Part shown: positions 26,679 through 34,760 of the stretch, one piece after another | How the letters are laid out: the number at the start of each line of letters is the position of its first letter | How positions within the stretch are numbered: the stretch's first letter is position 1 | Origin: [Clostridium] scindens | GTDB taxonomy: Bacteria; Bacillota; Clostridia; Lachnospirales; Lachnospiraceae | Length of the DNA: 64,000 nucleotides | NCBI RefSeq assembly: GCF_019597925.1 | Contig: NZ_CP080442.1 | Span: forward strand, 1,716,001 to 1,780,000 | Reading direction: 5' to 3' | The notes under the pieces: model-generated | Told to the model about the DNA's origin: nothing | The model's input: only the letters and a program-made list of their open reading frames with translations | Database searches by the model: none | Position numbers and translations under genes: made by a program

Positions 26679-27848
26679 CTATTGTTCCACTTTTATAAGT
26701 TTACCGTTATCATAGTAAGCGCAGGCCGGCGATGCATGCAGATCCAGCCGGTCATATAGTAATGTCTGCCTTGTAATGTCCTGGCGGACAATCTGATAGC
26801 TGTCCTTCAGGCTTAGTTCAATCTGGGTGGCTTTCTCGATCTGCGCGCTGTCATAAGGATTGTAGAAGATGAAAGCGATCTTGCCGCCGTCAGGGGCCAG
26901 AAGGGCATCTAGCTGCTTCTTCTCTTTTACATAGCGCTCGCTGGCGGTTGCGGCAACCGCGCCGTCGGCAGCAGAGGTGACGATCTGGCGCAGGAACGTC
27001 TGCGTGCAGTCGCCGATGGCATAGAGGCCCGGGATATTGGTTTCTTTCTTCTCGTTGGTCTTGATATAGCCTTTTGCGTCGCATTCTACGAGGTCTTTGA
27101 CCAGATCTGTCTGCGGGATCATACCTACAAAGAAGAAGATACCATCCGTCTGTACTTCCGTGCTGGCTCCAGTCACTACATTTTTGATCACAAGGCTTTC
27201 TACCTTATCCTTTCCCTTGATCTCCTGCAGGGTAGAATTCCATATGAACTCGATCTTAGGGTTCTCGTATGCTGTCTTCGCCGCCACTTCATTACAGTCC
27301 AGATGCCCTTCTTCGTGCAGCACGATGATGGAGACCTTTGTGGCAAAGTCTGTCAGATAATCAGCCTCTTCAATTGCCTGATCCCCGGCCCCCAGCACGT
27401 AGATCTCTTTTCCCTTGAAGAATTCGGCATCGCAGGTCGCGCAGTAGGCGACGCCATGCCCGGCAAATTCAACTTCGCCAGGGATACCCAGGATTCTGGG
27501 TTTGGTGCCCATATCCAGGAAGATGCATCTGGCTTCAAAGTCGCCGCGCCGTTTGGTACGGACCAGAAAATTACCGTCCTCCTCCTTGAGGATCTCGGTT
27601 ACGGTCGTACGCTTGAACTGATTGGTGGCATAGCTTTGGGCATGGGCCCGGAACTTTTCCATCAGTCCGGAACCGCTGTCGGTTATGGTTCCCGGATAGT
27701 TGCGGATTTCCCTTGTGTCATTGACGCGGCCGCCATAATTGCCTTTTTCGATCAGCAGCGTCTTGCGCTGCGCCCGTCCGGCATAGATGGCTGCCGAAAG
27801 CCCGGCGGGGCCTCCGCCGATAATAATGACATCGTACATCTCGTTCAT
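26679..27848 (-). CDS. Thioredoxin-reductase-like flavoprotein with C-terminal extension
   Basis: A 389-residue protein. Residues 1-~310 match thioredoxin reductase: FAD motif GGGPAGLSAA, redox pair Cys136-Ala-Thr-Cys139, NAD(P) motif GAGDQAIEEA and ATGD-like AIGDCTQ. About 75 further residues are not found in normal TrxB (compare 314 in the copy at 51943) and may be a degenerate thioredoxin-fold tail. ATG 27848 has AAAGGAG at 8 bases; the upstream GTG overlaps that site. It most likely reduces the thioredoxin domain of the adjacent fusion protein. Confidence 0.85.
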   Translation of the reverse strand: MNEMYDVIIIGGGPAGLSAAIYAGRAQRKTLLIEKGNYGGRVNDTREIRNYPGTITDSGSGLMEKFRAHAQSYATNQFKRTTVTEILKEEDGNFLVRTKRRGDFEARCIFLDMGTKPRILGIPGEVEFAGHGVAYCATCDAEFFKGKEIYVLGAGDQAIEEADYLTDFATKVSIIVLHEEGHLDCNEVAAKTAYENPKIEFIWNSTLQEIKGKDKVESLVIKNVVTGASTEVQTDGIFFFVGMIPQTDLVKDLVECDAKGYIKTNEKKETNIPGLYAIGDCTQTFLRQIVTSAADGAVAATASERYVKEKKQLDALLAPDGGKIAFIFYNPYDSAQIEKATQIELSLKDSYQIVRQDITRQTLLYDRLDLHASPACAYYDNGKLIKVEQ

Positions 27849-27888
27849 GTTTACCACTCCTTTGCTTGTGTTTACAGTTACAGATATT

Positions 27889-29310
27889 CTACGACTTCTT
27901 TCTGCCTAAGCCTAAGGTGATCCAGGCGATACAGATAATGGTAAGGATCAGGCAGTAATAAGAAGAGACAAAGATTTGAACAGGGGTTACGAGGGGCAGC
28001 AGGCTGTCTTTTTCTGCCATTCCCTGTATTACGGTAACAGCCCCCATGACAAATGCCGAGTTGATCGGAATGATGGCCGTGATGTTTGTGGACATGGCAG
28101 TCAGGAGGATGCTTCGCCTGCTGGCCTTAATGCCGGCCTTTTGCCCAACTTCGTCCGCCACATCCTTGAACATCAGGATGCTGGGCAGGACACAGCCGGC
28201 CAGAAAGATATTGACGATCCCTACGCCCAGAGCAATGATTGATTCAGCGCCTGCCGGCTTTTTGATCATCTTGCTGGCCATGAGGAAGTTGCAGCATTTT
28301 CGCATCATGCCGCCTTCCACGGCAATCTGTATAAGGCCATACAGCAGGATTGTGGATATAATAATATCAGTAACGCTGGCTATTCCGTCGAAGAATACGC
28401 CGTGCAGCTGCTGGGTCTTCGCATCAATTGCCACCAGATCCTGCAGCTGGTAGAGGCCGCTTACAAGTCCCACCACGATTCCAGTCAGGATTCCTCCGGT
28501 CACGCCAACGAACAAGTCTTTGGTCTTAAAACAAATGATGAGCAGGACCACAATAGGAACCAGCATCAGTAGGCCTTTAACATTGGACATGGAAGCAACT
28601 TCTTCCATGTCTCCTCCTGCGCTGCCTCTTCCTCCGAGAATAAGGAAGAGGACAGCTGACAGGACGCCTGCAAACAGGATATAAGGAAGGCGTTCTCGCA
28701 TTGTTTCAAGCAAGTCCGCGCTTTTTTGCGTATCAGCATCATGCTGGGATGCGATCGTGGTATGTATAACCTGGGAACTTGGCGAAAGCGCATCTCCGAA
28801 AAAGATTCCGCTCATCATGCTCCCGATGAGAATGGCAGGATTGGTACCCATCATAATGCCTGCCGGATAGAAGATAGGCACGACGGCAAGCAGCGCCGCG
28901 ATAGGAGCACCGGCTCCCATGGAGATGACTGCGCTTCCGATGAAGACGAACAGGGCGAAGGTTCCTCCCTGAAGTCCCAGATGGGCGCCCAGCCAGATGA
29001 AGCCGCCTCCGATATCTCCGATTACCAGAACTTTGGAAAAAATACCAATTACCATGAAGATAAGAATCAAACGTGCATTTCCGTACTTGGCAAGCCCTCT
29101 GACTACTGCATTCCAGAAATCGATTTTATTCTTACAGAAGATGAAGCCAGCCAGGATGGAGATGATGGCAGCAAGTATCAGCACTTTCATTGAGTAGCAG
29201 TGTGTCGCGATCATGATCACGCCGCTTAGGATGACATACAAGACGATGGGTAAGACTGCCAGTCCCTGGCGGCCGTAGAACTTTAACGTATCTTCGCTAT
29301 CTTCTTTCAT
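27889..29310 (-). CDS. NhaC-type Na+/H+ antiporter family protein
   Basis: A 473-residue protein with about 11-13 hydrophobic helices and NhaC-family motifs (MGAGAPIAALLAVVPIFYPAG, GIFFGDALSPSSQVIHTT, LPSILMFKDVADEVG, NITAIIPINSAFVMG). It is the first gene of the minus-strand redox operon, 40 bases before the reductase-like gene. Members exchange Na+ for protons or carry organic acids (MleN exchanges malate and lactate), so here it could carry a substrate or product of the sulfotransferase-like enzyme. That link is inferred from position only. Confidence 0.88.
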   Translation of the reverse strand: MKEDSEDTLKFYGRQGLAVLPIVLYVILSGVIMIATHCYSMKVLILAAIISILAGFIFCKNKIDFWNAVVRGLAKYGNARLILIFMVIGIFSKVLVIGDIGGGFIWLGAHLGLQGGTFALFVFIGSAVISMGAGAPIAALLAVVPIFYPAGIMMGTNPAILIGSMMSGIFFGDALSPSSQVIHTTIASQHDADTQKSADLLETMRERLPYILFAGVLSAVLFLILGGRGSAGGDMEEVASMSNVKGLLMLVPIVVLLIICFKTKDLFVGVTGGILTGIVVGLVSGLYQLQDLVAIDAKTQQLHGVFFDGIASVTDIIISTILLYGLIQIAVEGGMMRKCCNFLMASKMIKKPAGAESIIALGVGIVNIFLAGCVLPSILMFKDVADEVGQKAGIKASRRSILLTAMSTNITAIIPINSAFVMGAVTVIQGMAEKDSLLPLVTPVQIFVSSYYCLILTIICIAWITLGLGRKKS

Positions 29311-29340
29311 TTTTACACCAACTCTCCTTTTGATGCCTCT

Positions 29341-29384
29341 ATAATAGCACCCTTCTTTTTATAAAACTTGTTGGAGGTCTAACA
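29341..29384 (-). promoter_or_regulatory. Promoter with Crp/Fnr-like operator for the redox operon
   Basis: On the minus strand a -10 element TATTAT (29346-29341) has no recognisable -35. Instead, an imperfect palindrome TGTT-N8-AACA (29369-29384) is centred about 42 bases before the expected start point, the position of a class II Crp/Fnr activator site. The regulator could be the frameshifted Crp/Fnr protein at the end of the same operon. Confidence 0.5.
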
Positions 29385-29542
29385 CATTGATAAAAAATTA
29401 TTCTAATAATATCTTTATAAAAACGAATATAATAAGAAGCGTATTTATGATATCCTAAAAGAACAAAAAGCTGTGAAACTGAAGGAAGGAATATTACATC
29501 AGATTTCTTAAAAATCCTGTTTATAAGTAATCAAAGTGCTTA

Positions 29543-29620
29543 TTTGTGACAAATTTGTAAGGTTGGGCCAGGAGAATGTAACCTGATTCGATGGAAGCAG
29601 AATACTGGATAATCTATAAT
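29543..29620 (+). promoter_or_regulatory. Promoter region of the BceAB-like operon with direct-repeat site
   Basis: TATAAT at 29615-29620 lacks a good -35. Upstream, TTTGTGA-N4-TTTGTAA (29543-29560) is a direct repeat with 11-base period, as bound by OmpR-family regulators. TGTGACAAATTTGTAA here differs in one base from the site at 21677 before the wall hydrolase. The rest of the 356-base gap between 29310 and 29667 is AT-rich and shows no gene. Confidence 0.5.
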
Positions 29621-29666
29621 ATGATTTGTAATAAACAAAGAATAGATGAAAGGACGGGAATATGAG

Positions 29667-30434
29667 ATGGCTTTATTAGAGGTAAAGAATGTAAAGAAAA
29701 TATACACTACCCGGTTTGGCGGAAATCAGGTGGAGGCATTAAAGAATGTGAGTTTCTCCGTAGAACCAAGAGAATATGTAGCGATTATGGGAGAATCCGG
29801 CTCTGGGAAAACGACGCTTCTTAATATCCTGGCTTCTCTTGACAAGCCGACGGGAGGCAAGGTGTACTTGAAAGGAAATGATCTGGGAAAGATCAAAGAA
29901 AAAGAGATGGCGGCATTCAGGCGGCAGAATCTGGGGTTCGTGTTTCAGGACTTTAATCTTCTGGACACGTTTTCTCTTAAGGATAATATCTTCCTTCCGC
30001 TGGTCCTGTCCGGGAAGAAGTATGACGAGATGGAGAAGAAGATCAAGCCGATAGCGCAGCGCCTTGGCATTGAAAAACTGCTGGAAAAATATCCCTATGA
30101 GGTATCCGGCGGCCAGAAGCAGAGGGCAGCGATCGCAAGGGCAATCATCACAAGACCCCAGCTGATCCTGGCAGACGAGCCTACCGGCGCGCTGGATTCT
30201 AAGGCGGCAGACGAGCTTTTGACGCTTTTTAACGCCATCAACGAAGACGGACAGACCATCCTGATGGTTACCCACAGCGTCAAGGCCGCAAGCCATGCCA
30301 AACGGGTACTGCTTATTAAGGACGGGGAAGTGTTCCATCAGCTCTACAGAGGAAATCTTACAAATGAGCAGATGTTCCAGAAGATCTCTGACACGCTCAC
30401 CGTGTTGACTACAGGGGGTGAGCAGGTTGAATAG
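29667..30434 (+). CDS. ABC transporter ATP-binding protein (BceA-like)
   Basis: A 255-residue ABC ATPase of the MacB/BceA class: Walker A GESGSGKTTLLN, Q loop VFQDFNLLD, signature VSGGQKQRAAIARAI, Walker B LILADEPTGALD, His in VTHSV. ATG 29667 gives the family-like start MALLEVKNVKKIY; an in-frame ATG 21 bases upstream is possible. It pairs with the following FtsX-type permease to remove bacitracin-like or lantibiotic peptides from their targets, by family knowledge. Confidence 0.92.
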   Translation: MALLEVKNVKKIYTTRFGGNQVEALKNVSFSVEPREYVAIMGESGSGKTTLLNILASLDKPTGGKVYLKGNDLGKIKEKEMAAFRRQNLGFVFQDFNLLDTFSLKDNIFLPLVLSGKKYDEMEKKIKPIAQRLGIEKLLEKYPYEVSGGQKQRAAIARAIITRPQLILADEPTGALDSKAADELLTLFNAINEDGQTILMVTHSVKAASHAKRVLLIKDGEVFHQLYRGNLTNEQMFQKISDTLTVLTTGGEQVE

Positions 30435-32415
30435 TTCAGTTTATGGAAAACTTGCGGTCACCAACCTGAAGAATAACCGGAAAACCTATATTCCTTACAT
30501 GCTGACGGCGATCCTTACGGTCATGATGTTCTATATTATAGATGCCCTGTCCAGAAATAAGAGCGTGGGAGACGGGAATCTGCGGCTCTGCCTTTCCTGG
30601 GCGACGGTAGTCATCATTGTATTTGCCGTAATCTTCCTGTTCTACACCAACAGTTTCCTCATCAAGAGAAGGAAAAAGGAAATCGGCGTCTACAATATAC
30701 TGGGAATGGGCAAGCGGCATATTGCCAGGATGCTGACCATTGAGACTTTGATAATAGCGGTTATAAGCATTGTCGTCGGACTTGTAGCAGGAATCATATT
30801 CAGCAAGCTGATGTTCCTGGCTCTTTTGAAGATCATCCATTATGACGTAAATATGGTATTTGAACTCTCAGTAAGAGCACTCCTGAATACGCTGCTCCTT
30901 TTTACAGTCATATTCGCCATGACGCTGATCTATAATCTGCTCCAGATCCGTCTCTCCAACCCGGTGGAACTGCTAAGAGGCGGAAGCCAGGGAGAAAAAG
31001 AGCCAAAGACAAAATGGCTGCTGACCATATTTGGAGTGGTTGCCATCGGAATCGGATATTATATCGCGATCACAACGGAATCTCCGCTTACCGCGATCAC
31101 GTTGTTCTTTCTGGCAGTCATCTGTGTCATTATAGGAACCTATGCGCTGTTTACAGCGGGCAGCATTGCTTTGCTGAAACTTCTGCGGAAGAATAAGAAT
31201 TACTATTATAAGACCAGCCATTTTACTTCTATATCAGGCATGATCTACCGGATGAAGCAGAACGCGGTAGGACTTGCCAACATCTGTATCTTAAGTACCA
31301 TGGTGCTGGTGATGATATCCACCACGATCTCGCTGTATACCGGAATGAATGACGTGCTGGAAACCAGATTCCCAACGGAATTCGAGGCAAGGAATTATAA
31401 TGCCACCGAAGAGAATATGAATAAGATCGACCAGATCATTGAGGAAGAGGCCGCAAATGCAGGCGTGAAGATAAAGAACCAGGTCAGCCACAGGGAAGCA
31501 AGCCTGTCCTCCATCCGTACGGGAAGTGAGTTTTCCCTGATGAATGACGGAAACTATGCGGCGGAAGATCTGTGCTCGCTGATCTTCATCAGCCAGGATG
31601 AGTATAACAATCTGGCTGGCCAGAACATTTCTCTGGCAGAAGACGAGATGATGGTATTTGTGGATACAGAAGACACTTATGGCAAAGATACGGCAAAGAT
31701 TGGATCAGCCAGCTTTAAAGTGGTCAAGGAGTTAAAGAAGTTTCCACTAGCCAAGAAGAGCCAGGGACGGCTGGCGCCTACCTTTTACATGGTTGTCAAT
31801 AACGAGAATATCATGCAGCAGTTTCTAGACGAGGCATATGCTGACAGCCAGATGCAGATTGAATGGAAGGAGCAGCAGGTCAATATACATTATATAGTCA
31901 CATTTGATCTGGAAGGCAGCCAGAAGGCGTGCATGAAAGCGGAGGAATCGATCAAGAGCCGGGTAGAGTCCGAGACCACTCCGTCATTCTGCGAAAGCCG
32001 GGAACTGAACCGGGAAGGGTTCTATATGCTGTACGGCGGCCTTTTGTTCATCGGCATCTATCTGGGCGTCATGTTCCTGATGGCGACTGTGCTGATCATC
32101 TACTATAAGCAGATATCCGAGGGATATGATGACAAGGAGCGCTATCAGATCATGCAGAAAGTCGGCATGAGCAAGAAAGAGGTAAGGCATTCCATCCGAA
32201 GCCAGGTGCTTACCGTGTTCTTCCTTCCTCTTATCACGGCTATCATCCATATCATCGTGGCCTTTAAGGTAATCACCAAATTGCTGGCCGTGCTGAACCT
32301 TGTGAACGTGCCGCTGTTCATGGCGTGCACCATCATCACGGTGGCAGTATTCGCAGTGTTCTATGCGATCGTGTATGGCCTGACTGCCAGGGAATACTAT
32401 AAAATCGTGAATTAG
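30427..32415 (+). CDS. FtsX-type ABC permease (BceB-like)
   Basis: A 662-residue membrane protein with the BceB plan: helix 1 after NLKNNRKTYIPYMLT, a four-helix N-terminal block with an FtsX domain (IGVYNILGMGKRHIARML), a large extracytoplasmic domain of about 210 residues (about 320-530), and a C-terminal FtsX block (YQIMQKVGMSKKEVRHSI). The TTG start at 30427 lies 6 bases after AGGGGGTG; a GTG 9 bases upstream is the alternative. It overlaps the ATPase gene. The likely signalling partner is the BceS-like kinase at 23177. Confidence 0.9.
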   Translation: MNSSVYGKLAVTNLKNNRKTYIPYMLTAILTVMMFYIIDALSRNKSVGDGNLRLCLSWATVVIIVFAVIFLFYTNSFLIKRRKKEIGVYNILGMGKRHIARMLTIETLIIAVISIVVGLVAGIIFSKLMFLALLKIIHYDVNMVFELSVRALLNTLLLFTVIFAMTLIYNLLQIRLSNPVELLRGGSQGEKEPKTKWLLTIFGVVAIGIGYYIAITTESPLTAITLFFLAVICVIIGTYALFTAGSIALLKLLRKNKNYYYKTSHFTSISGMIYRMKQNAVGLANICILSTMVLVMISTTISLYTGMNDVLETRFPTEFEARNYNATEENMNKIDQIIEEEAANAGVKIKNQVSHREASLSSIRTGSEFSLMNDGNYAAEDLCSLIFISQDEYNNLAGQNISLAEDEMMVFVDTEDTYGKDTAKIGSASFKVVKELKKFPLAKKSQGRLAPTFYMVVNNENIMQQFLDEAYADSQMQIEWKEQQVNIHYIVTFDLEGSQKACMKAEESIKSRVESETTPSFCESRELNREGFYMLYGGLLFIGIYLGVMFLMATVLIIYYKQISEGYDDKERYQIMQKVGMSKKEVRHSIRSQVLTVFFLPLITAIIHIIVAFKVITKLLAVLNLVNVPLFMACTIITVAVFAVFYAIVYGLTAREYYKIVN

Positions 32416-32431
32416 AATCAATGCCGGTCAT

Positions 32432-32480
32432 GCGGGCAGGGACATAGCATTTTGGAATCGTGCGTCCTTGCCCGCGTTTT
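32432..32480 (+). terminator. Terminator of the BceAB-like operon
   Basis: GCGGGCAGGGAC (32432-32443) pairs with GTCCTTGCCCGC (32464-32475), with one G-T pair, and GTTTTA follows. Confidence 0.85.
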
Positions 32481-32517
32481 ATTGGCGTAAAAGTTTAGTG
32501 CCTTTTTATGATTTTAG

Positions 32518-32526
32518 TGGTATAAT
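32518..32526 (+). promoter_or_regulatory. Extended -10 promoter of the cytidylate-kinase-like gene
   Basis: TGG directly before TATAAT (32521-32526) makes an extended -10 element 43 bases before the start codon. No good -35 is seen. Confidence 0.5.
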
Positions 32527-32568
32527 AATACCTACTTACATAAAACACTTAACGAAGGAGGAATTGGT

Positions 32569-33054
32569 ATGAAATTGGTGATTACGATGAGCCGCAGATA
32601 TGGTACCGGCGCGAGCGTTATTGCAGAGGAACTGTCGAAGAGGCTTGGGATTCCGGTATATGACAAGGTAAACGTGGAACAGGAACTAAGCAGGAATACC
32701 TATGAATCCGAAGTGGAGGCGATCAAAGGGCTGGCACAGAAGCCATGCATTATCCTTGGGCGGTGCGCGTCAGAGATCTTGAAAGACAGGCTTAACGTGT
32801 TCAATATCTATGTGTGCGCGGACAAGGAAGACAGGATCGAACGTATTATGAAGAAGGAATCTCTTACATACGAAGAGGCTGCCCAGAAGATTGACGCGAA
32901 CGACAGGGAGCGTTCCAGGTATTATCATGAGCACACGGGCAAAGCCTGGGGCGACGTGAATAACTACCATATGATTCTGAATACTTCTGATCTGGGCGTG
33001 GAGAACTGCGCGGATATCCTGATGAGGTATTTTGAGCAGAAAGAATATATCTAA
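32569..33054 (+). CDS. Cytidylate-kinase-like family protein
   Basis: A 161-residue P-loop protein of the cytidylate-kinase-like family common in Clostridia. The N-terminal loop SRRYGTGASVIAEELSKRLG takes the place of Walker A, with YGTGAS instead of GxxGxGKS. IILGRCASEIL and DRERSRYYHEHTG are conserved in the family. The usual CMP kinase is about 220 residues and lacks this pattern, so the substrate is uncertain. ATG follows a GAAGGAGG site. It is followed 47 bases on by a cupin gene. Confidence 0.8.
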   Translation: MKLVITMSRRYGTGASVIAEELSKRLGIPVYDKVNVEQELSRNTYESEVEAIKGLAQKPCIILGRCASEILKDRLNVFNIYVCADKEDRIERIMKKESLTYEEAAQKIDANDRERSRYYHEHTGKAWGDVNNYHMILNTSDLGVENCADILMRYFEQKEYI

Positions 33055-33101
33055 TATAAATATTCTGATAAATTATGATAAGAAAGAGGAGGAACAGCAC
33101 A

Positions 33102-33446
33102 ATGACAAAAGCAGGAGAAAGAGAAGTAGTAAAGGTAGAGCGTGTAAATGGCGGAGCCGGCTTCATTATGAAGGAAGGACTTTTAAGCCAGGAGGAATTA
33201 GGAGAGCACTGCAAGATGTTCAGCAGGGTGACGGTGCCTGCCAACTGCGAGTTGGGACATCATGAGCATCATGGGGAGACAGAGACGTATTACATCCTTA
33301 GCGGAACCGGAATGTACGAAGACAATGGCAAGGCAATCCCCGCAGAGGCAGGAGACGTATTTTTCTGCAAGGACGGAGACGGCCATGGAATTAAGAATAC
33401 AGGCACAGAAGACTTGACATTTGTGGCATTGATCCTTAAGAAATAA
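33102..33446 (+). CDS. Small cupin-domain protein
   Basis: A 114-residue single-domain cupin. Metal-ligand motif 1 is HHEHHGETETYYILSGTG and motif 2 is PAEAGDVFFCKDGDGHGI. Such proteins bind a metal ion and may be isomerases, dioxygenases or sensors; the role here is unknown. ATG 33102 was chosen because GAGGAGG lies 9 bases upstream; an earlier in-frame ATG has no ribosome site. Confidence 0.88.
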   Translation: MTKAGEREVVKVERVNGGAGFIMKEGLLSQEELGEHCKMFSRVTVPANCELGHHEHHGETETYYILSGTGMYEDNGKAIPAEAGDVFFCKDGDGHGIKNTGTEDLTFVALILKK

Positions 33447-33465
33447 GAAGGAAAAAAGACAGGGA

Positions 33466-33514
33466 AGGCCGCCAAAGCGTGGAGCAGCATATCCACACTT
33501 GGCGGCCTTTCTTT
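33466..33514. terminator. Bidirectional terminator between cupin and aminotransferase genes
   Basis: AAGGCCGCCAAAGCGTGGA (33466-33484) pairs with TCCACACTTGGCGGCCTT (33493-33510), with one bulged base, and TCTTTT follows. It separates two convergent genes. Confidence 0.88.
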
Positions 33515-33528
33515 TCTCGCCACCGGTC

Positions 33529-34632
33529 TTATTGCCGGGCCTTAAGCGCACGTTTCAGGCAGTCGAGCAGCCGGTCGTTCTCTTGTGGCATCAGGAAGCA
33601 GAAGCGGATATACTCGCCTTCCAGGGTTTCGAAAGAGGAACAGTCCCGGATCATCAGGTTCTCATGGATGGCTGCCTCAAACAGATCAAAGGAAGTAAGG
33701 CCGTCTTTCAGAATCCGTATCAGGACGAAGTTGGCATAAGGCTTATATATCTTTAATCCGTCTATGGTAGTTAACTCCTGGCAGACGCGGGTACGCTCGG
33801 AGTCGATCAGATTCCAGGTGGCCTGAATATACACGCTGTCTTTGAGCATTAATTCTCCGGCGTAGGCCCCGATGCTATTGAGGCTCCAGGGGTTCTGGTG
33901 GAGAAGGAGGGCAGAGAGGAGTTCCTTGCTGCCGGTAATTCCATACCCGAATCTTAAGCCCGGGGAGGCAAAAAACTTAGAGACGCCGCGGATTACCATA
34001 AAGTTATCATATCTGCTGGCAAGAGGGATTGCCGTAATGTCGGACGGATCGGGGGCGAACTCCGCATACGTCTCGTCAATCATGACGAAGATTCCTTTTT
34101 TCTTACAAGCGCCTATAATACGCTCCATGTCCGCTTGATGTATGGCGGAAGAGGTGGGATTATTGGGATTGCAGAGGATGACCAGCCCGATGTCATCCGT
34201 CAGCGCCTGAAGAAAATCAGGGATGTCCAGCACAAAATCCTGAGATTCCTTCAGATGGTAGTACTGTAAAGCGCCGCCGATCAGGGAAAGTTCCCTGGCA
34301 TACTCTGAATAAGTGGGTCCAAGGACCAGCGCCTTCCTGGGTGAGAGCTGGCTGATCAGAAGAGAGATCAGTTCCGTAGAACCATTGCCAACCATGATAT
34401 GCCCGGGATCGGCGTGGCAGTAGGCTCCGATGGTCTCACGAAGACTTGTATAATCCCGGTCAGGATAGCGGGTGATGACATCCAGATTGGCGGCAAGCTG
34501 GCTCTTTACCTTTTCTGACAATCCGAGGGGATTGACATTGGCGCTATAGCAGATGATATCCTCCTTGCGCATGTGATAATAACTTGCGATCTTTTCCAGA
34601 TCGCTTCCGTGAAATTCAGGCTTCTTTTCCAT
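33529..34632 (-). CDS. PLP-dependent class I/II aminotransferase (HisC/CobD-like)
   Basis: A 367-residue fold-type I PLP enzyme. The active site is clear: the NPNNPTSSAIH motif, DETYAEF, and the Schiff-base Lys in RGVSKFFASPGLRFGYG. It resembles histidinol-phosphate aminotransferase and L-threonine-O-3-phosphate decarboxylase (CobD); the start FHGSDLEKIASYY and NVNPLG lean to the CobD-like side. With no histidine or cobalamin genes nearby, the substrate is open. It is transcribed alone. Confidence 0.82.
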   Translation of the reverse strand: MEKKPEFHGSDLEKIASYYHMRKEDIICYSANVNPLGLSEKVKSQLAANLDVITRYPDRDYTSLRETIGAYCHADPGHIMVGNGSTELISLLISQLSPRKALVLGPTYSEYARELSLIGGALQYYHLKESQDFVLDIPDFLQALTDDIGLVILCNPNNPTSSAIHQADMERIIGACKKKGIFVMIDETYAEFAPDPSDITAIPLASRYDNFMVIRGVSKFFASPGLRFGYGITGSKELLSALLLHQNPWSLNSIGAYAGELMLKDSVYIQATWNLIDSERTRVCQELTTIDGLKIYKPYANFVLIRILKDGLTSFDLFEAAIHENLMIRDCSSFETLEGEYIRFCFLMPQENDRLLDCLKRALKARQ

Positions 34633-34679
34633 ATCTATACATCCTATTCATATATTTTCGAGATTTTGTATTTCCGGCA

Positions 34680-34709
34680 TTGCCATTACTTATGAAACAA
34701 TGCTATAAT
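34680..34709 (+). promoter_or_regulatory. Promoter of the DUF5717/DUF5716/TPR cassette
   Basis: TTGCCA (34680-34685), an 18-base spacer and TATAAT (34704-34709) preceded by TGC, an extended -10. Transcription would start near 34716. Confidence 0.7.
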
Positions 34710-34760
34710 TCATTATAGTATGTTTTTTGAAAAATGCAACGAAAGAAGCAGGTGTCAGAC

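Noticed and set aside
34734..34760. ATG 34734 as the start of the DUF5717 gene
   Set aside because: It is only about 18 bases after the expected transcription start and has no ribosome site; TTG 34761 gives a family-like N-terminus. The choice is not certain.
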